A stretch of 21,950 bases of DNA from CARZYU01 sp964370085. Its GTDB lineage: Bacteria; Bacillota_I; Bacilli_A; RF39; UBA660. The stretch lies in the NCBI GenBank assembly GCA_964370085.1, contig CAYJHI010000018.1, positions 1 through 21,950 on the forward strand, in the 5' to 3' direction. A program made the translations under genes and the position numbers. Shown here piece by piece: positions 14,698-21,950 of this stretch (positions within the stretch are counted from its first letter, which is position 1; each line of letters opens with the position of its first letter). The notes under the pieces are model-generated. The model made no database searches. It saw only the letters and a program-made list of their open reading frames with translations, and was not told where the DNA came from.

Positions 14698-17289
14698 CTA
14701 TTTTGCTTCATACCAATCTTTTCCAACTTCTATTTCGACTTTAAGTGGAACGTTTAATTTTACAACATTTTCCATTGTTGTTTTAATAATATCTTTAACA
14801 CCTTCTAATTCATCATCAGGACAATTAAAAACTAATTCATCGTGTACTTGCAAAATCATTTTTGTTTTTAAATTTTTATTGTTTAACTGGTTATATATTT
14901 CAATCATTGCAACTTTCAATATATCGGCACTAGTACCTTGAATAGGTGTGTTAAGAGCCATTCTCTCACCGCTGCTTCTTATCATATAATTTTTATTTAA
15001 TATCTCTGGTATCTCTCTTTTACGGTTCATAAGTGTCTTAACATAACCTCTTATTTTAGCATCGTTAATTAAACTATCCATATAATTTTTAATACCTGGA
15101 TATGTAGTTAAATATTTATCAATAAAGTTTTTAGCTTCAATAACATTAATACCTAAGTCTTCGGATAAACCATAACTACTAATACCATATAAAATACCAA
15201 AATTAACAGCTTTAGCCGTTCTTCTCATATTTTTATCTACCATAGATATATCTACACCATAAATGTCACTAGCAGTCTTAGAATGGATATCCTGATCTTG
15301 TTTAAAAGCTTCTATTAAGTTACTAGCATTAGACATATGGGCAAATACCCTAAGTTCTATTTGTGAATAATCTGATGAAATTAAAACACTATTTTCACTG
15401 GGTAAAAAAGCCTTTCTAATAAGTCTACCAAATTCCTCTCTAATAGGAATATTTTGAAGATTAGGACTAACACTAGATAATCTACCTGTTCTAGTCAATG
15501 TTTGATTATAAATAGTATGTATTTTGTTGTCAGATTTAATTTCATTAATAAGACCAATTATATAATTATTATATATTTTAGCAAGCGTACGATACTCTAA
15601 TATATTATTGATAATAGGATGGACATTAACGAGTTTGTCTAGTATATCTTTACTAGTAGAATAATTATTATCTTTTATCTTCTTAGGATAAGGTATATTC
15701 ATCTTTGTAAATAATACTTCTCCTAACTGTTTAGGAGACTGGATATTAAATTCACATCCTGAAAGTAAATGTATATCCTTTTCTAATAGAGAAATCTTAG
15801 TAAATACCTCTTTACCCATTTCATCTAAATATTCCCTAGAAACATCAATACCAGTCATTTCCATATCCGCAAGAACAAGAGCTAATTTCATTTCTATATC
15901 ATTATATAAAGATAATTGTTCTTCACTAACTAACTTTTCTAATAAGTCATTCTTACTTTCGTAAATAAATTTTATAATATTAGATGCATAGTCTTTGACA
16001 TTGTCTATTTGTTCTTTGTTCTTATCTTTCAATACATCTTTAAGTGGCAAAGTATAATAACTATACCTTTGTGCTGAAAAATATGGATCACTTTTCAAAT
16101 CATAGTTTAATAAGTAAAAAGCAATCATCGTATCAAAATTACAATTATTCAAATTAATACCTAAGTTTTTTAATATAACTATACTTCTCTTTAAATCGTA
16201 TGTTGTCTTACTAACATTACTTTCAAAGACCTCTTTTAAACTAAGTATATCAGTAGTAAAGTACTCTTCATCCTTTGCTTTAATAACTATTCCTAAAATA
16301 TCTTCCTTTTTTATATCGTGATAGTTTTCAATATTTGATATTATATAAAAAGATAGTTCTTCTTTTAATAACTTCTCTGGATTTATTTCCTTAAATTCAT
16401 TTGTTGTGTTAGTAGTAACTTCATCAGTCTTAGGAATTTTCTTTAATAGTGAACCAAATTCTAACTCAGTTAACATTGCTTTATACTTAATAACGTTAAT
16501 GCCTTCATATTTTAAATCATCTAAACTATGTTCTACAGGTACTTCTTTATAAATAGTTGCAAGATCATAACTCATATAAGCATTTTCTTTGTCATTTTCT
16601 AATTTCTCTTTAGTCTTTCCAGTTATCTGTTCTATATTTTGGTATACTCCATCTAAAGATTCATAAGTTTGTAACAACTTTAATGCAGTCTTTTCTCCTA
16701 TACCTTTAACTCCTGGTATATTATCACTACTATCTCCCATCAAGGCCTTTAAATCAACCATACGCATTGGTTCTAATCCATAAGTATTGTTAAATTCATC
16801 CTTAGTCATACGAACATGACCAGATTGTTTTAAAAGTTTAACTTCAACATCATTTTCAATTAACTGTAATAGGTCTTTATCACTACTGATAATAGTCGCA
16901 TCAAATTCATCTGTTTCATGTGTCATTTTCGCAAATGTTCCAATAATATCATCCGCTTCATAATTATCAATTTCAAAGTATTCAATTCCCATTGCATTAA
17001 GTACTTCTTTTGCTACTGGAAACTGTTCTTTTAATTCAGTAGGAGTTTCACTTCTTCCATCTTTATAAGTTTGATATTTCTCATGTCTAAAAGTTTTGCC
17101 TTTATCGAATGCTACCATTATATATTTTGGTTTTTCTTCTTCTATAATTTTATTTATCATGGAAATAAATCCAAATAAGGCATTAGTGGGAAAACCTTTT
17201 GAGTTTCTCATAATTGTCCCACTATATGCAGTTGCATAGTAACTTCTAAATAATAAGTTGTTACCATCTATTAATATTACTTTTTTCAT
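14698..17289 (-). CDS. polA: DNA polymerase I
   Basis: Pol I fills repair gaps and removes RNA primers. In the 863-residue protein the 5'-3' exonuclease domain has Asp8, Asp62, Glu111, Asp113-Asp114, Asp137/Asp139 and Asp186/Asp189 (MGDSSDNIPG). The middle domain (about 305-470) folds like the proofreading exonuclease but shows none of the DEDD acidic motifs, so proofreading is probably absent, as in Bacillus. The polymerase domain has motif A (SSDYSQIELR), motif B (RRTAKAVNFGILYG) and motif C (QVHDELVF, with Asp817 and Glu818). The frame is open to 17319, but the extension overlaps the -10 element and residues before MKKVILIDG match nothing, so I place the start at 17289. The gene follows the small SOS peptide gene by 48 bases. 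Confidence 0.96.
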   Translation of the reverse strand: MKKVILIDGNNLLFRSYYATAYSGTIMRNSKGFPTNALFGFISMINKIIEEEKPKYIMVAFDKGKTFRHEKYQTYKDGRSETPTELKEQFPVAKEVLNAMGIEYFEIDNYEADDIIGTFAKMTHETDEFDATIISSDKDLLQLIENDVEVKLLKQSGHVRMTKDEFNNTYGLEPMRMVDLKALMGDSSDNIPGVKGIGEKTALKLLQTYESLDGVYQNIEQITGKTKEKLENDKENAYMSYDLATIYKEVPVEHSLDDLKYEGINVIKYKAMLTELEFGSLLKKIPKTDEVTTNTTNEFKEINPEKLLKEELSFYIISNIENYHDIKKEDILGIVIKAKDEEYFTTDILSLKEVFESNVSKTTYDLKRSIVILKNLGINLNNCNFDTMIAFYLLNYDLKSDPYFSAQRYSYYTLPLKDVLKDKNKEQIDNVKDYASNIIKFIYESKNDLLEKLVSEEQLSLYNDIEMKLALVLADMEMTGIDVSREYLDEMGKEVFTKISLLEKDIHLLSGCEFNIQSPKQLGEVLFTKMNIPYPKKIKDNNYSTSKDILDKLVNVHPIINNILEYRTLAKIYNNYIIGLINEIKSDNKIHTIYNQTLTRTGRLSSVSPNLQNIPIREEFGRLIRKAFLPSENSVLISSDYSQIELRVFAHMSNASNLIEAFKQDQDIHSKTASDIYGVDISMVDKNMRRTAKAVNFGILYGISSYGLSEDLGINVIEAKNFIDKYLTTYPGIKNYMDSLINDAKIRGYVKTLMNRKREIPEILNKNYMIRSSGERMALNTPIQGTSADILKVAMIEIYNQLNNKNLKTKMILQVHDELVFNCPDDELEGVKDIIKTTMENVVKLNVPLKVEIEVGKDWYEAK

Positions 17290-17307
17290 CTTTTCATCAC
17301 CATATTT

Positions 17308-17316
17308 AGTATAGCA
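17308..17316 (-). promoter_or_regulatory. Extended -10 element for polA
   Basis: Minus-strand TGCTATACT (17316-17308) lies about 18 bases before the polA ATG, with no convincing -35. There is no terminator between the upstream peptide gene and polA, so this would be a secondary promoter. Confidence 0.45.
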
Positions 17317-17337
17317 CAATTTAGAAAAGTTTTAATA

Positions 17338-17481
17338 TTAATTTATGCTTGCTAAGAAATTTTCGGTATAAATTTGATTGTCTTCGATACTTTCTAAAGC
17401 CTCCATTCTTTGTGACGCGACTATTCCTAAAGCAGCACTTCCTAAATATAATATGATTAGAATAATTAAATTTTTTTTCAT
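17338..17481 (-). CDS. 47-residue membrane peptide, candidate SOS cell-division inhibitor
   Basis: A short frame reads MKKNLIILIILYLGSAALG and continues to Asn47. Lys2-Lys3 precede one hydrophobic segment, about residues 5-22, and an acidic, hydrophilic tail of about 24 residues follows, with no LysM domain. The topology is a single-pass anchor with an external tail. The start is convincing: AGGAAAGAGGT lies directly upstream. Its promoter has a LexA box between -35 and -10, and it is divergent from lexA, the position held by yneA in Bacillus and sosA in Staphylococcus, which encode single-pass SOS-induced division inhibitors. It is shorter than those, and I see no sequence homology, so the function rests on position, topology and regulation. 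Confidence 0.75.
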   Translation of the reverse strand: MKKNLIILIILYLGSAALGIVASQRMEALESIEDNQIYTENFLASIN

Positions 17482-17510
17482 TTTCTTACCTCTTTCCTTT
17501 CTGTAATATT

Positions 17511-17539
17511 ATCTTAATACAAACAATCGTTCGTGTCAA
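17511..17539 (-). promoter_or_regulatory. LexA-controlled promoter of the small membrane peptide
   Basis: TTGACA (17539-17534), a 17-base spacer and TAAGAT (17516-17511) on the minus strand. The SOS box fills most of the spacer, so repressor binding should block RNA polymerase directly. Confidence 0.8.
17520..17533. promoter_or_regulatory. SOS box A (LexA operator)
   Basis: On the minus strand CGAACGATTGTTTG fits the Bacillus-type operator CGAAC-N4-GTTYG. It lies inside the promoter of the 47-residue peptide gene. Confidence 0.85.
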
Positions 17540-17557
17540 TCGATTATCTATAAAAAC

Positions 17558-17571
17558 TGAACGTTTGTTTG
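17558..17571. promoter_or_regulatory. SOS box B (LexA operator)
   Basis: TGAACGTTTGTTTG differs from CGAAC-N4-GTTYG only at the first base. It overlaps the lexA -35 hexamer, as expected for autoregulation. Read on the minus strand it matches the plus-strand form of box A at 12 of 14 positions. Confidence 0.85.
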
Positions 17572-17597
17572 ACATTTTACAAACAATGTGTTAACCT
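17569..17597 (+). promoter_or_regulatory. Promoter of lexA
   Basis: Consensus TTGACA (17569-17574), a 17-base spacer and a weak TAACCT (17592-17597) helped by an upstream TG. A CAAACAAT half-site lies in the spacer at 17580-17587. Confidence 0.65.
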
Positions 17598-17618
17598 TTT
17601 ATTATGGAGGTCTATTAG

Positions 17619-18239
17619 ATGGAAAAATTAACCCAAAGACAAAGTGATATTTTAAACTTATTGAAAGAAATGATGGCTAAGAATGGATACCCACCTACTG
17701 TTAGAGAAATTGGAGAAAAAGCAAATTTGAACTCTCCTGCTACTACACACTTTCACTTACAACAACTAGAACAAAAAGGTTATATTAGAAAAGGTAGTGG
17801 TAAAAATAGAACAATTGAATTGCTTGTTCCTAATGAATACTTAGAAGTTGATGAAAAAACAGTAGAAGTTCCACTACTAGGAAAAGTAACTGCAGGGAAC
17901 CCTATTGAAGCTATTGAAATGCCTGATGAGTTTTTCTCACTACCAACTAATCTTTTACCTAATAATAAAAAAGATGTTTTTACATTAAAGGTTAGTGGTG
18001 AAAGTATGATAAATGTTGGTATTTATGATAATGATATTGTAATTGTTCAAAGACAAAAAACAGCTAATAACGGTGATACAGTAGTTGCAATGAATAATGA
18101 TAATGAAGTGACATTAAAAACTTTTTATAAAGAAAATGGTTACTTTAGACTACAACCTGAAAATGATACAATGGCTCCTATTATTCTAAATGAAGTAACC
18201 ATAATTGGAAAAGCTATTGGTCTGTACCGAAAACTATAA
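17619..18239 (+). CDS. lexA: LexA repressor of the SOS response
   Basis: LexA represses DNA-damage genes and cleaves itself when RecA filaments form. The 206-residue protein has an N-terminal winged helix (LTQRQSDILNLLKEM, then PPTVREIGEKANLNSPAT as the recognition helix region), the Ala92-Gly93 cleavage site in VTAGNP, catalytic Ser129 in VSGESM and Lys167 in VTLKTF. All self-cleavage residues are present and the length is standard. RBS TATGGAGG is eight bases before the ATG. Box B over its -35 indicates autorepression. It is divergent from the 47-residue peptide gene and ends in a bidirectional terminator. Confidence 0.98.
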   Translation: MEKLTQRQSDILNLLKEMMAKNGYPPTVREIGEKANLNSPATTHFHLQQLEQKGYIRKGSGKNRTIELLVPNEYLEVDEKTVEVPLLGKVTAGNPIEAIEMPDEFFSLPTNLLPNNKKDVFTLKVSGESMINVGIYDNDIVIVQRQKTANNGDTVVAMNNDNEVTLKTFYKENGYFRLQPENDTMAPIILNEVTIIGKAIGLYRKL

Positions 18240-18273
18240 CAAAAAAAGAGTTCTTATTAACTCTTTTTTTGTT
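18238..18273. terminator. Bidirectional terminator between lexA and the tcdA operon
   Basis: AACAAAAAAAGAGTT (18238-18252) and AACTCTTTTTTTGTT (18259-18273) form a perfect 15-base-pair stem around CTTATT. The T run works on both strands. Both the lexA stop (18237-18239) and the opposite gene's stop (18259-18257) touch the hairpin. Confidence 0.9.
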
Positions 18274-18535
18274 GTTCTTTAATACTTTTTTCTAATAGAA
18301 ATTGAAATGCATAATATTCGTTACTTATCTTATCTGTTAAAGTATCAAAGAAGTTAGCAACATTTAAATCATATATAAGATCAGATGTTTTTTTTACTAG
18401 TTCTAAATCTATATTATTAATGATAGAAATAATGTTATTTTTAATAACATTAAGTTGATCTCTTTGGTTAATAAAATCAACGTTATTATACATGGTATCT
18501 ATAATTAATATAATATTTTGTAGATGAATTTTCAT
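18257..18535 (-). CDS. Unknown small helical protein, 92 residues
   Basis: I do not recognise this protein. It is rich in Ile, Asn, Leu and Lys, predicted almost all helical, with no signal peptide, cysteine cluster or clear membrane helix. It starts MKIHLQNIILII and ends in a basic QQKKS tail. RBS TGAGG lies five bases before the ATG and the gap to tcdA is 12 bases, so it is the last gene of a three-gene operon. Its length and helical heptad look suggest a small binding partner or dimeric adaptor, which is only inference. Confidence 0.75.
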   Translation of the reverse strand: MKIHLQNIILIIDTMYNNVDFINQRDQLNVIKNNIISIINNIDLELVKKTSDLIYDLNVANFFDTLTDKISNEYYAFQFLLEKSIKEQQKKS

Positions 18536-18547
18536 ATAAACCTCATA

Positions 18548-19222
18548 TTACTTCGTATAAAATCTAAAGATATAACTACTTATCAATAGACCAGCACTAC
18601 TAGGTACAAAAGATGTAGAACCAGGTTTCCTATTATTTGTTTTAACTGGTAATTCTTTAGAAGATAACACTGTTATCTTTTTATTTATCCTCTCATCTTT
18701 TACCCATTTACGCATTATTTTAGCAAGTGGATCATTAACAGTCTTTCTAATATCTGTTATTTCTAATAAACTAGGATCAAACTTATTACCCGTACCCATA
18801 CAACTTATAATAGGTATTTCTTTGTTTAAAGCCTCTTTAATTAATAATTTCTTACTAGCAATAGTATCACAAGCATCTACTATGAAATCTATCTTATTAT
18901 TAAAAATAACATCTGTTGTCTCTTCATTATAAAATAACTTATAATCAACAACTTCACAGTCTTCATTAATGTCTTTTATTCTTTTCTTTAATACATCGGT
19001 CTTATAGTTTCCTATAGTAGATTTTAAAGCAATTATTTGTCTGTTTAAGTTAGTTTCATCGACAGTATCATGATCAACAATAATAATCTTTTTAACGCCT
19101 GATCTAACTAGTGACTCAACTACATAACCACCTACTCCACCAATACCTACTACCAATATAGTCTTATCAGTAAAATTAATTAACCTTTCTTGATTAACAA
19201 TCATCTCTAAACGCTCTAACAT
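18548..19222 (-). CDS. tcdA: tRNA threonylcarbamoyladenosine dehydratase
   Basis: TcdA, an E1-like ThiF/MoeB family enzyme, uses ATP to cyclise t6A at position 37 of ANN-decoding tRNAs to ct6A. The 224-residue protein has the nucleotide loop VVGIGGVGGYVVESL at 24-38, Asp50, the DETNLNRQ motif at 55-62 with the adenylate-binding Arg, Lys74, DACDT at 116-120, CMGTGNKFDP at 141-150 and PGSTSFVPSSAG at 200-211, the last two being typical of TcdA and not of ThiF or MoeB. It is somewhat shorter than the Bacillus and Escherichia proteins. Its ATG begins one base after the upstream stop codon, so translation is coupled. Confidence 0.93.
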   Translation of the reverse strand: MLERLEMIVNQERLINFTDKTILVVGIGGVGGYVVESLVRSGVKKIIIVDHDTVDETNLNRQIIALKSTIGNYKTDVLKKRIKDINEDCEVVDYKLFYNEETTDVIFNNKIDFIVDACDTIASKKLLIKEALNKEIPIISCMGTGNKFDPSLLEITDIRKTVNDPLAKIMRKWVKDERINKKITVLSSKELPVKTNNRKPGSTSFVPSSAGLLISSYIFRFYTK

Positions 19223-19223
19223 A

Positions 19224-19931
19224 TTAGTTGTTACCCGTTGTTTTAGTATATATAGGTGAAATCACTTCTTTACTAACTGCCTTATTCTTAACACTCTTGT
19301 TCAAATTAACCCACATTTTAGTAATGCTTTCATTATTAGAAGCTGCAGTTAAATGCTTTTGTAGTTCTTTAACCATCTTACTATTGCTATAACTATTATA
19401 TAATTTTAAAGTTTCTTCTAAGGCCTCTTTGGGAAACTCTTTTTCTATTTCACTAAAACTAAATTGTTTTAAAAAATCTGGATATTCTAAAATATTAATA
19501 GTTGTTGACTCTAAGTGCATTAGATTTTTATCTTCCTTAAACCCTAGTTTATATAAATCTAAAAGACGACCGTTATTACTAGATTTTCTATTTCTTAAAT
19601 CAGTTACAACAGTGCTATAAAGACAATCTAAGGCCTTAGTAACTGCTGTTTTAGGATATGGTACTCTATATATGTCATAATTACCTTTTTCATCTATATC
19701 AGTAGATATAAAGTAATAATCACTTTGTGGTGGCATTAACCTAATAAAATCAGTTACATTATCAGTATCATAGTGTTTACTAGCTCTTGATAATAGTCTT
19801 TCATTAACTCTAATGTCTTTTGGAGGCATTATTCTCTTCTTATCATTAATATCTAACTTTTCAAGTTTATCAAAAGTTATCTTAGCAGTCTTAATAAAAG
19901 TTTTTTCATATATAAATGGTATTAATAACAT
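19224..19931 (-). CDS. Unknown protein, 235 residues, upstream of tcdA
   Basis: I do not recognise this protein. It has no signal peptide or clear membrane helix beyond a hydrophobic start (MLLIPFIYEK). It contains a Pro-rich repeat-like pair, IMPPKD and LMPPQSDYY, a basic stretch RNRKSSNNGR near 120, and a basic, Ser/Asn-rich C-terminus. Mixed alpha/beta content is likely. A GTG at 19940 is in frame, but it lies inside the AGGTGA that serves as RBS for the ATG at 19931, so I start there. It leads an operon with tcdA and the 92-residue gene behind a good promoter. Tight coupling to tcdA hints at a tRNA or translation role, but this is weak evidence. Confidence 0.8.
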   Translation of the reverse strand: MLLIPFIYEKTFIKTAKITFDKLEKLDINDKKRIMPPKDIRVNERLLSRASKHYDTDNVTDFIRLMPPQSDYYFISTDIDEKGNYDIYRVPYPKTAVTKALDCLYSTVVTDLRNRKSSNNGRLLDLYKLGFKEDKNLMHLESTTINILEYPDFLKQFSFSEIEKEFPKEALEETLKLYNSYSNSKMVKELQKHLTAASNNESITKMWVNLNKSVKNKAVSKEVISPIYTKTTGNN

Positions 19932-19951
19932 ATATATCACCTCAGGCTATA

Positions 19952-19980
19952 ATTATATATCTTTTTTATCTATTATTCAA
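19952..19980 (-). promoter_or_regulatory. SigA promoter of the tcdA operon
   Basis: TTGAAT (19980-19975), a 17-base spacer and TATAAT (19957-19952), about 20 bases before the first start codon. Confidence 0.8.
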
Positions 19981-19987
19981 GCGAAAC

Positions 19988-20017
19988 AAAAAAATATACT
20001 GTTTTTTCAGTATATTT
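19988..20017 (-). terminator. Intrinsic terminator of the hybrid kinase gene
   Basis: Minus-strand AAATATACTG (20017-20008) pairs perfectly with CAGTATATTT (20001-19992) around AAAAAA, followed by TTTT. The TAA stop (20018-20016) overlaps the left arm. Confidence 0.85.
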
Positions 20018-21950
20018 ATAATAAGTATTGACTAATGACATCTTTAATTCTTTTAGTCTCATTTATCAACTCATCAAAGTTTGTTAATATATATTCATGA
20101 TTACTCTCTTTACTCTTCATTTCGTGTTCATAAGAAAGTTCTGCTAGTTTAATAAATCCTAAGTATTTGGCATCACTCTTTAGAGAATGAACTCTAACAG
20201 CATAATCATTAAGTCTATCATCTTTAAATAAAGTTAACTCTTCAATAGCAGTATCAACATTATTGATAAACTCTTTTAACATTTCTTTATAAGTTTCTAA
20301 GTCTCCTAATACTTCTAAAGCTTTTTTAGTATCAATACCATGTTCATCTAAATTAATCTTTTCTTTAGGTTTTTGTGGTACAGGACATATATCCATCACT
20401 AAGTATTTACATAATATTTCTTGTAATAAAGACTTATCTAATGGTTTAGTTATATAATCATTGAAACCTTCATTTAAGTAGTTCTCTTTAGCGCCTTTAA
20501 CAGCATCTGCTGTAAGTACTACAACTGGTGTATCAAAATTAGGAATTGTCTTTAATTGTTTAAATGTTTCTACTCCAGACATACTAGGCATCATTATATC
20601 CATAAAGATTAAATCATACTTTTCTCCCTGCCTAATTGCATTAACACACTCTTGACCTGATAAAACAGATTTAATATCAAAGTTATATATAGATAATAAT
20701 TTACTTGCTATTTTAATATTCAAACTATTATCATCTACTATCAATATTTTATATTGTGGTTTAAAGACTGTAACAATCTCTTGTTTTTTTAGGAATTTAC
20801 TTAAAACACCTTCCAACATATTTAATTCAATTGGTTTAGCAAGATAATCATCAAAACCTTCTCTTAAGTATTGTTCTCTCATCCCACTAATAGCATTAGC
20901 AGTTAATACAACAACTGGTATACCAAAGTCTGGTAATTGTTTTAATTTCTTAACTACTTCTCCCCCACGCATATTAGGCATCATGTCATCTAATAAGATT
21001 AAGTCATAATGATCTTTATTAGTAATCTTATCGATACATAACTGACCATTATCAATAAGATCAGGTGCTATATCATAATTAGATAATAACTTAGCAGCAA
21101 CTTTTAAGTTTAATGGATTATCATCTACTACTAATACTTTACTATTAGGGAATTTATAGTTTTTGAATTCCTTACTTTTTTTAGTAAGTCCATTATTCAA
21201 AGATACAATACGTTGATTTAAATAAAGAATAAATGTAGAACCTTTTCCATACTCACTTTGTACTACTATTTTACCACCCATCATTTCGACAAATTTCTTA
21301 GTAATAGCAAGTCCTAAACCAGTTCCTTCTAAAGTAGAGTTCTTATCTTCATCTAAACGATTAAACTTAGTAAATAGTTTATTAACTTGATCTTGTTTAA
21401 TACCACGACCTGTATCTTTAACAACTACTACTAAAGTAGAATATTTATCATTATTGACACAGTTAACAGTAAGACTAATTTTACCTTGTTCTGTATATTT
21501 AGCAGCATTAGTCATCAAATTAGTAATAACTTGTTTTACTTTACCAGCATCTCCATACATAGTAGCAGGTAAATCAGAAGCAAAACTATATTCGAACTCT
21601 ACAGGTTTATCTTTAATACGAGGTTTAACCATCTTAATAATATTTTCTAAATGAGGTAATAATTCATATTCAGAATAAACTATTTCCATCTTATCGGCTT
21701 CTATTTTAGATATATCCAAAATACCATTAACTATTTCCAATAAATTTTGACTTGCCATTAATATATCATCTGCATCTGATTTTGCTTTATCTAGGTTATC
21801 TTCTGATTTAATAAACTCACTGAACCCTACAATAGCATTTAAAGGAGTACGTATCTCATGAGACATACTAGATAAGAAATCAGTCTTAGCCTGATTGGCA
21901 CGTTCTGCTTCTTTCTTAGCTTTATCTAACTGTTCAATCATCTTAACATC
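20016..21950 (-). CDS. Hybrid sensor histidine kinase, HK-REC-REC-HPt (5' end off window)
   Basis: The frame is open through the window edge (three codons, DVK, precede the first visible Met), so the sensory N-terminus is missing. Numbering from that Met: a coiled-coil lead-in 1-20, HisKA with His28 in SHEIRTPLN, HATPase with Asn141/Asn145, DTGRG at 176 and GTGLGLAI at 206, first receiver about 267-385 (Asp273-274, Asp318, Lys369), second receiver about 397-515 (Asp403-404, Asp448, Lys499), and a C-terminal HPt with His585 in VHSLKSDAKYLG. All phosphotransfer residues are intact, so a His-Asp-His-Asp relay is possible. No response regulator is in the window. Coupling of the first Met to an RBS is not seen, so it is unlikely to be the start. 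Confidence 0.93.
   Translation of the reverse strand, partial: DVKMIEQLDKAKKEAERANQAKTDFLSSMSHEIRTPLNAIVGFSEFIKSEDNLDKAKSDADDILMASQNLLEIVNGILDISKIEADKMEIVYSEYELLPHLENIIKMVKPRIKDKPVEFEYSFASDLPATMYGDAGKVKQVITNLMTNAAKYTEQGKISLTVNCVNNDKYSTLVVVVKDTGRGIKQDQVNKLFTKFNRLDEDKNSTLEGTGLGLAITKKFVEMMGGKIVVQSEYGKGSTFILYLNQRIVSLNNGLTKKSKEFKNYKFPNSKVLVVDDNPLNLKVAAKLLSNYDIAPDLIDNGQLCIDKITNKDHYDLILLDDMMPNMRGGEVVKKLKQLPDFGIPVVVLTANAISGMREQYLREGFDDYLAKPIELNMLEGVLSKFLKKQEIVTVFKPQYKILIVDDNSLNIKIASKLLSIYNFDIKSVLSGQECVNAIRQGEKYDLIFMDIMMPSMSGVETFKQLKTIPNFDTPVVVLTADAVKGAKENYLNEGFNDYITKPLDKSLLQEILCKYLVMDICPVPQKPKEKINLDEHGIDTKKALEVLGDLETYKEMLKEFINNVDTAIEELTLFKDDRLNDYAVRVHSLKSDAKYLGFIKLAELSYEHEMKSKESNHEYILTNFDELINETKRIKDVISQYLL

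Noticed and set aside
17290..17319. Ten-residue N-terminal extension of polA
   Set aside because: It overlaps the extended -10 element and precedes the conserved MKKVILIDGNN start.
17580..17593. Third full LexA box at lexA
   Set aside because: CAAACAATGTGTTA has one good half-site but wrong spacing (N5), so it is not called an operator.
1..21950. CRISPR array, tRNA, rRNA, insertion sequence or attachment site
   Set aside because: No spaced direct repeats, tRNA-like folds, transposase motifs or target duplications were found on reading through the window; short structured RNAs could be missed without a covariance search.

Overview
The window is AT-rich, densely packed bacterial chromosome, about 22 kb with 18 protein genes, two of them cut by the window edges. 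The gene set points to a low-GC Bacillota, probably an uncultivated gut-type member of the Bacilli or a Mollicutes relative: a CBS/DRTGG family II pyrophosphatase, AddAB, TmcAL, the YceD-L32 pair, polA-mutM, a LexA that would recognise Bacillus-type SOS boxes, TcdA and a hybrid phosphorelay kinase. TGA is a real stop (addA ends with it) and Trp is TGG where I checked, so the code is the standard one and not that of Mycoplasma. I see no rRNA, tRNA, insertion sequence, CRISPR array or prophage, and no stretch over 300 bases lacks a gene.

Layout, left to right. (1) 1-271, minus: start of a helical-repeat protein that looks mTERF-like. (2) 370-1992, minus: ppaC. (3) 2075-3114: two unknown small genes with their own consensus promoter and terminator. 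(4) 3171-3821: an unknown two-helix membrane protein. (5) 3871-9253: addB-addA, the double-strand-break helicase/nuclease, both subunits short. (6) 9311-10401: a four-helix membrane protein and a histidine phosphatase. (7) 10440-11106: yceD-rpmF, where L32 carries a peptide resembling the cleaved L27 leader. (8) 11197-12345, plus: tmcAL, divergent from yceD. (9) 12376-13785, minus: pyk. (10) 13864-17481, minus: a previously unmarked 47-residue membrane peptide, then polA and mutM. (11) 17619-18239, plus: lexA, divergent from the peptide. (12) 18257-19931, minus: three-gene operon with tcdA. (13) 20016 to the right edge, minus: hybrid histidine kinase.

The most striking signals are these. L32 begins MLKLDIQLFA directly before the normal mature N-terminus AVPF, which copies the Prp-processed L27 leader. 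The lexA intergenic region holds two good SOS boxes, each placed on one of two divergent promoters, and one of these drives the small membrane peptide (a YneA/SosA-type candidate) and perhaps polA-mutM. Nearly every intrinsic terminator here has a stop codon inside its hairpin, an arrangement expected if transcription runs ahead of translation. DNA repair genes (addAB, polA, mutM, lexA) are unusually concentrated in the window.
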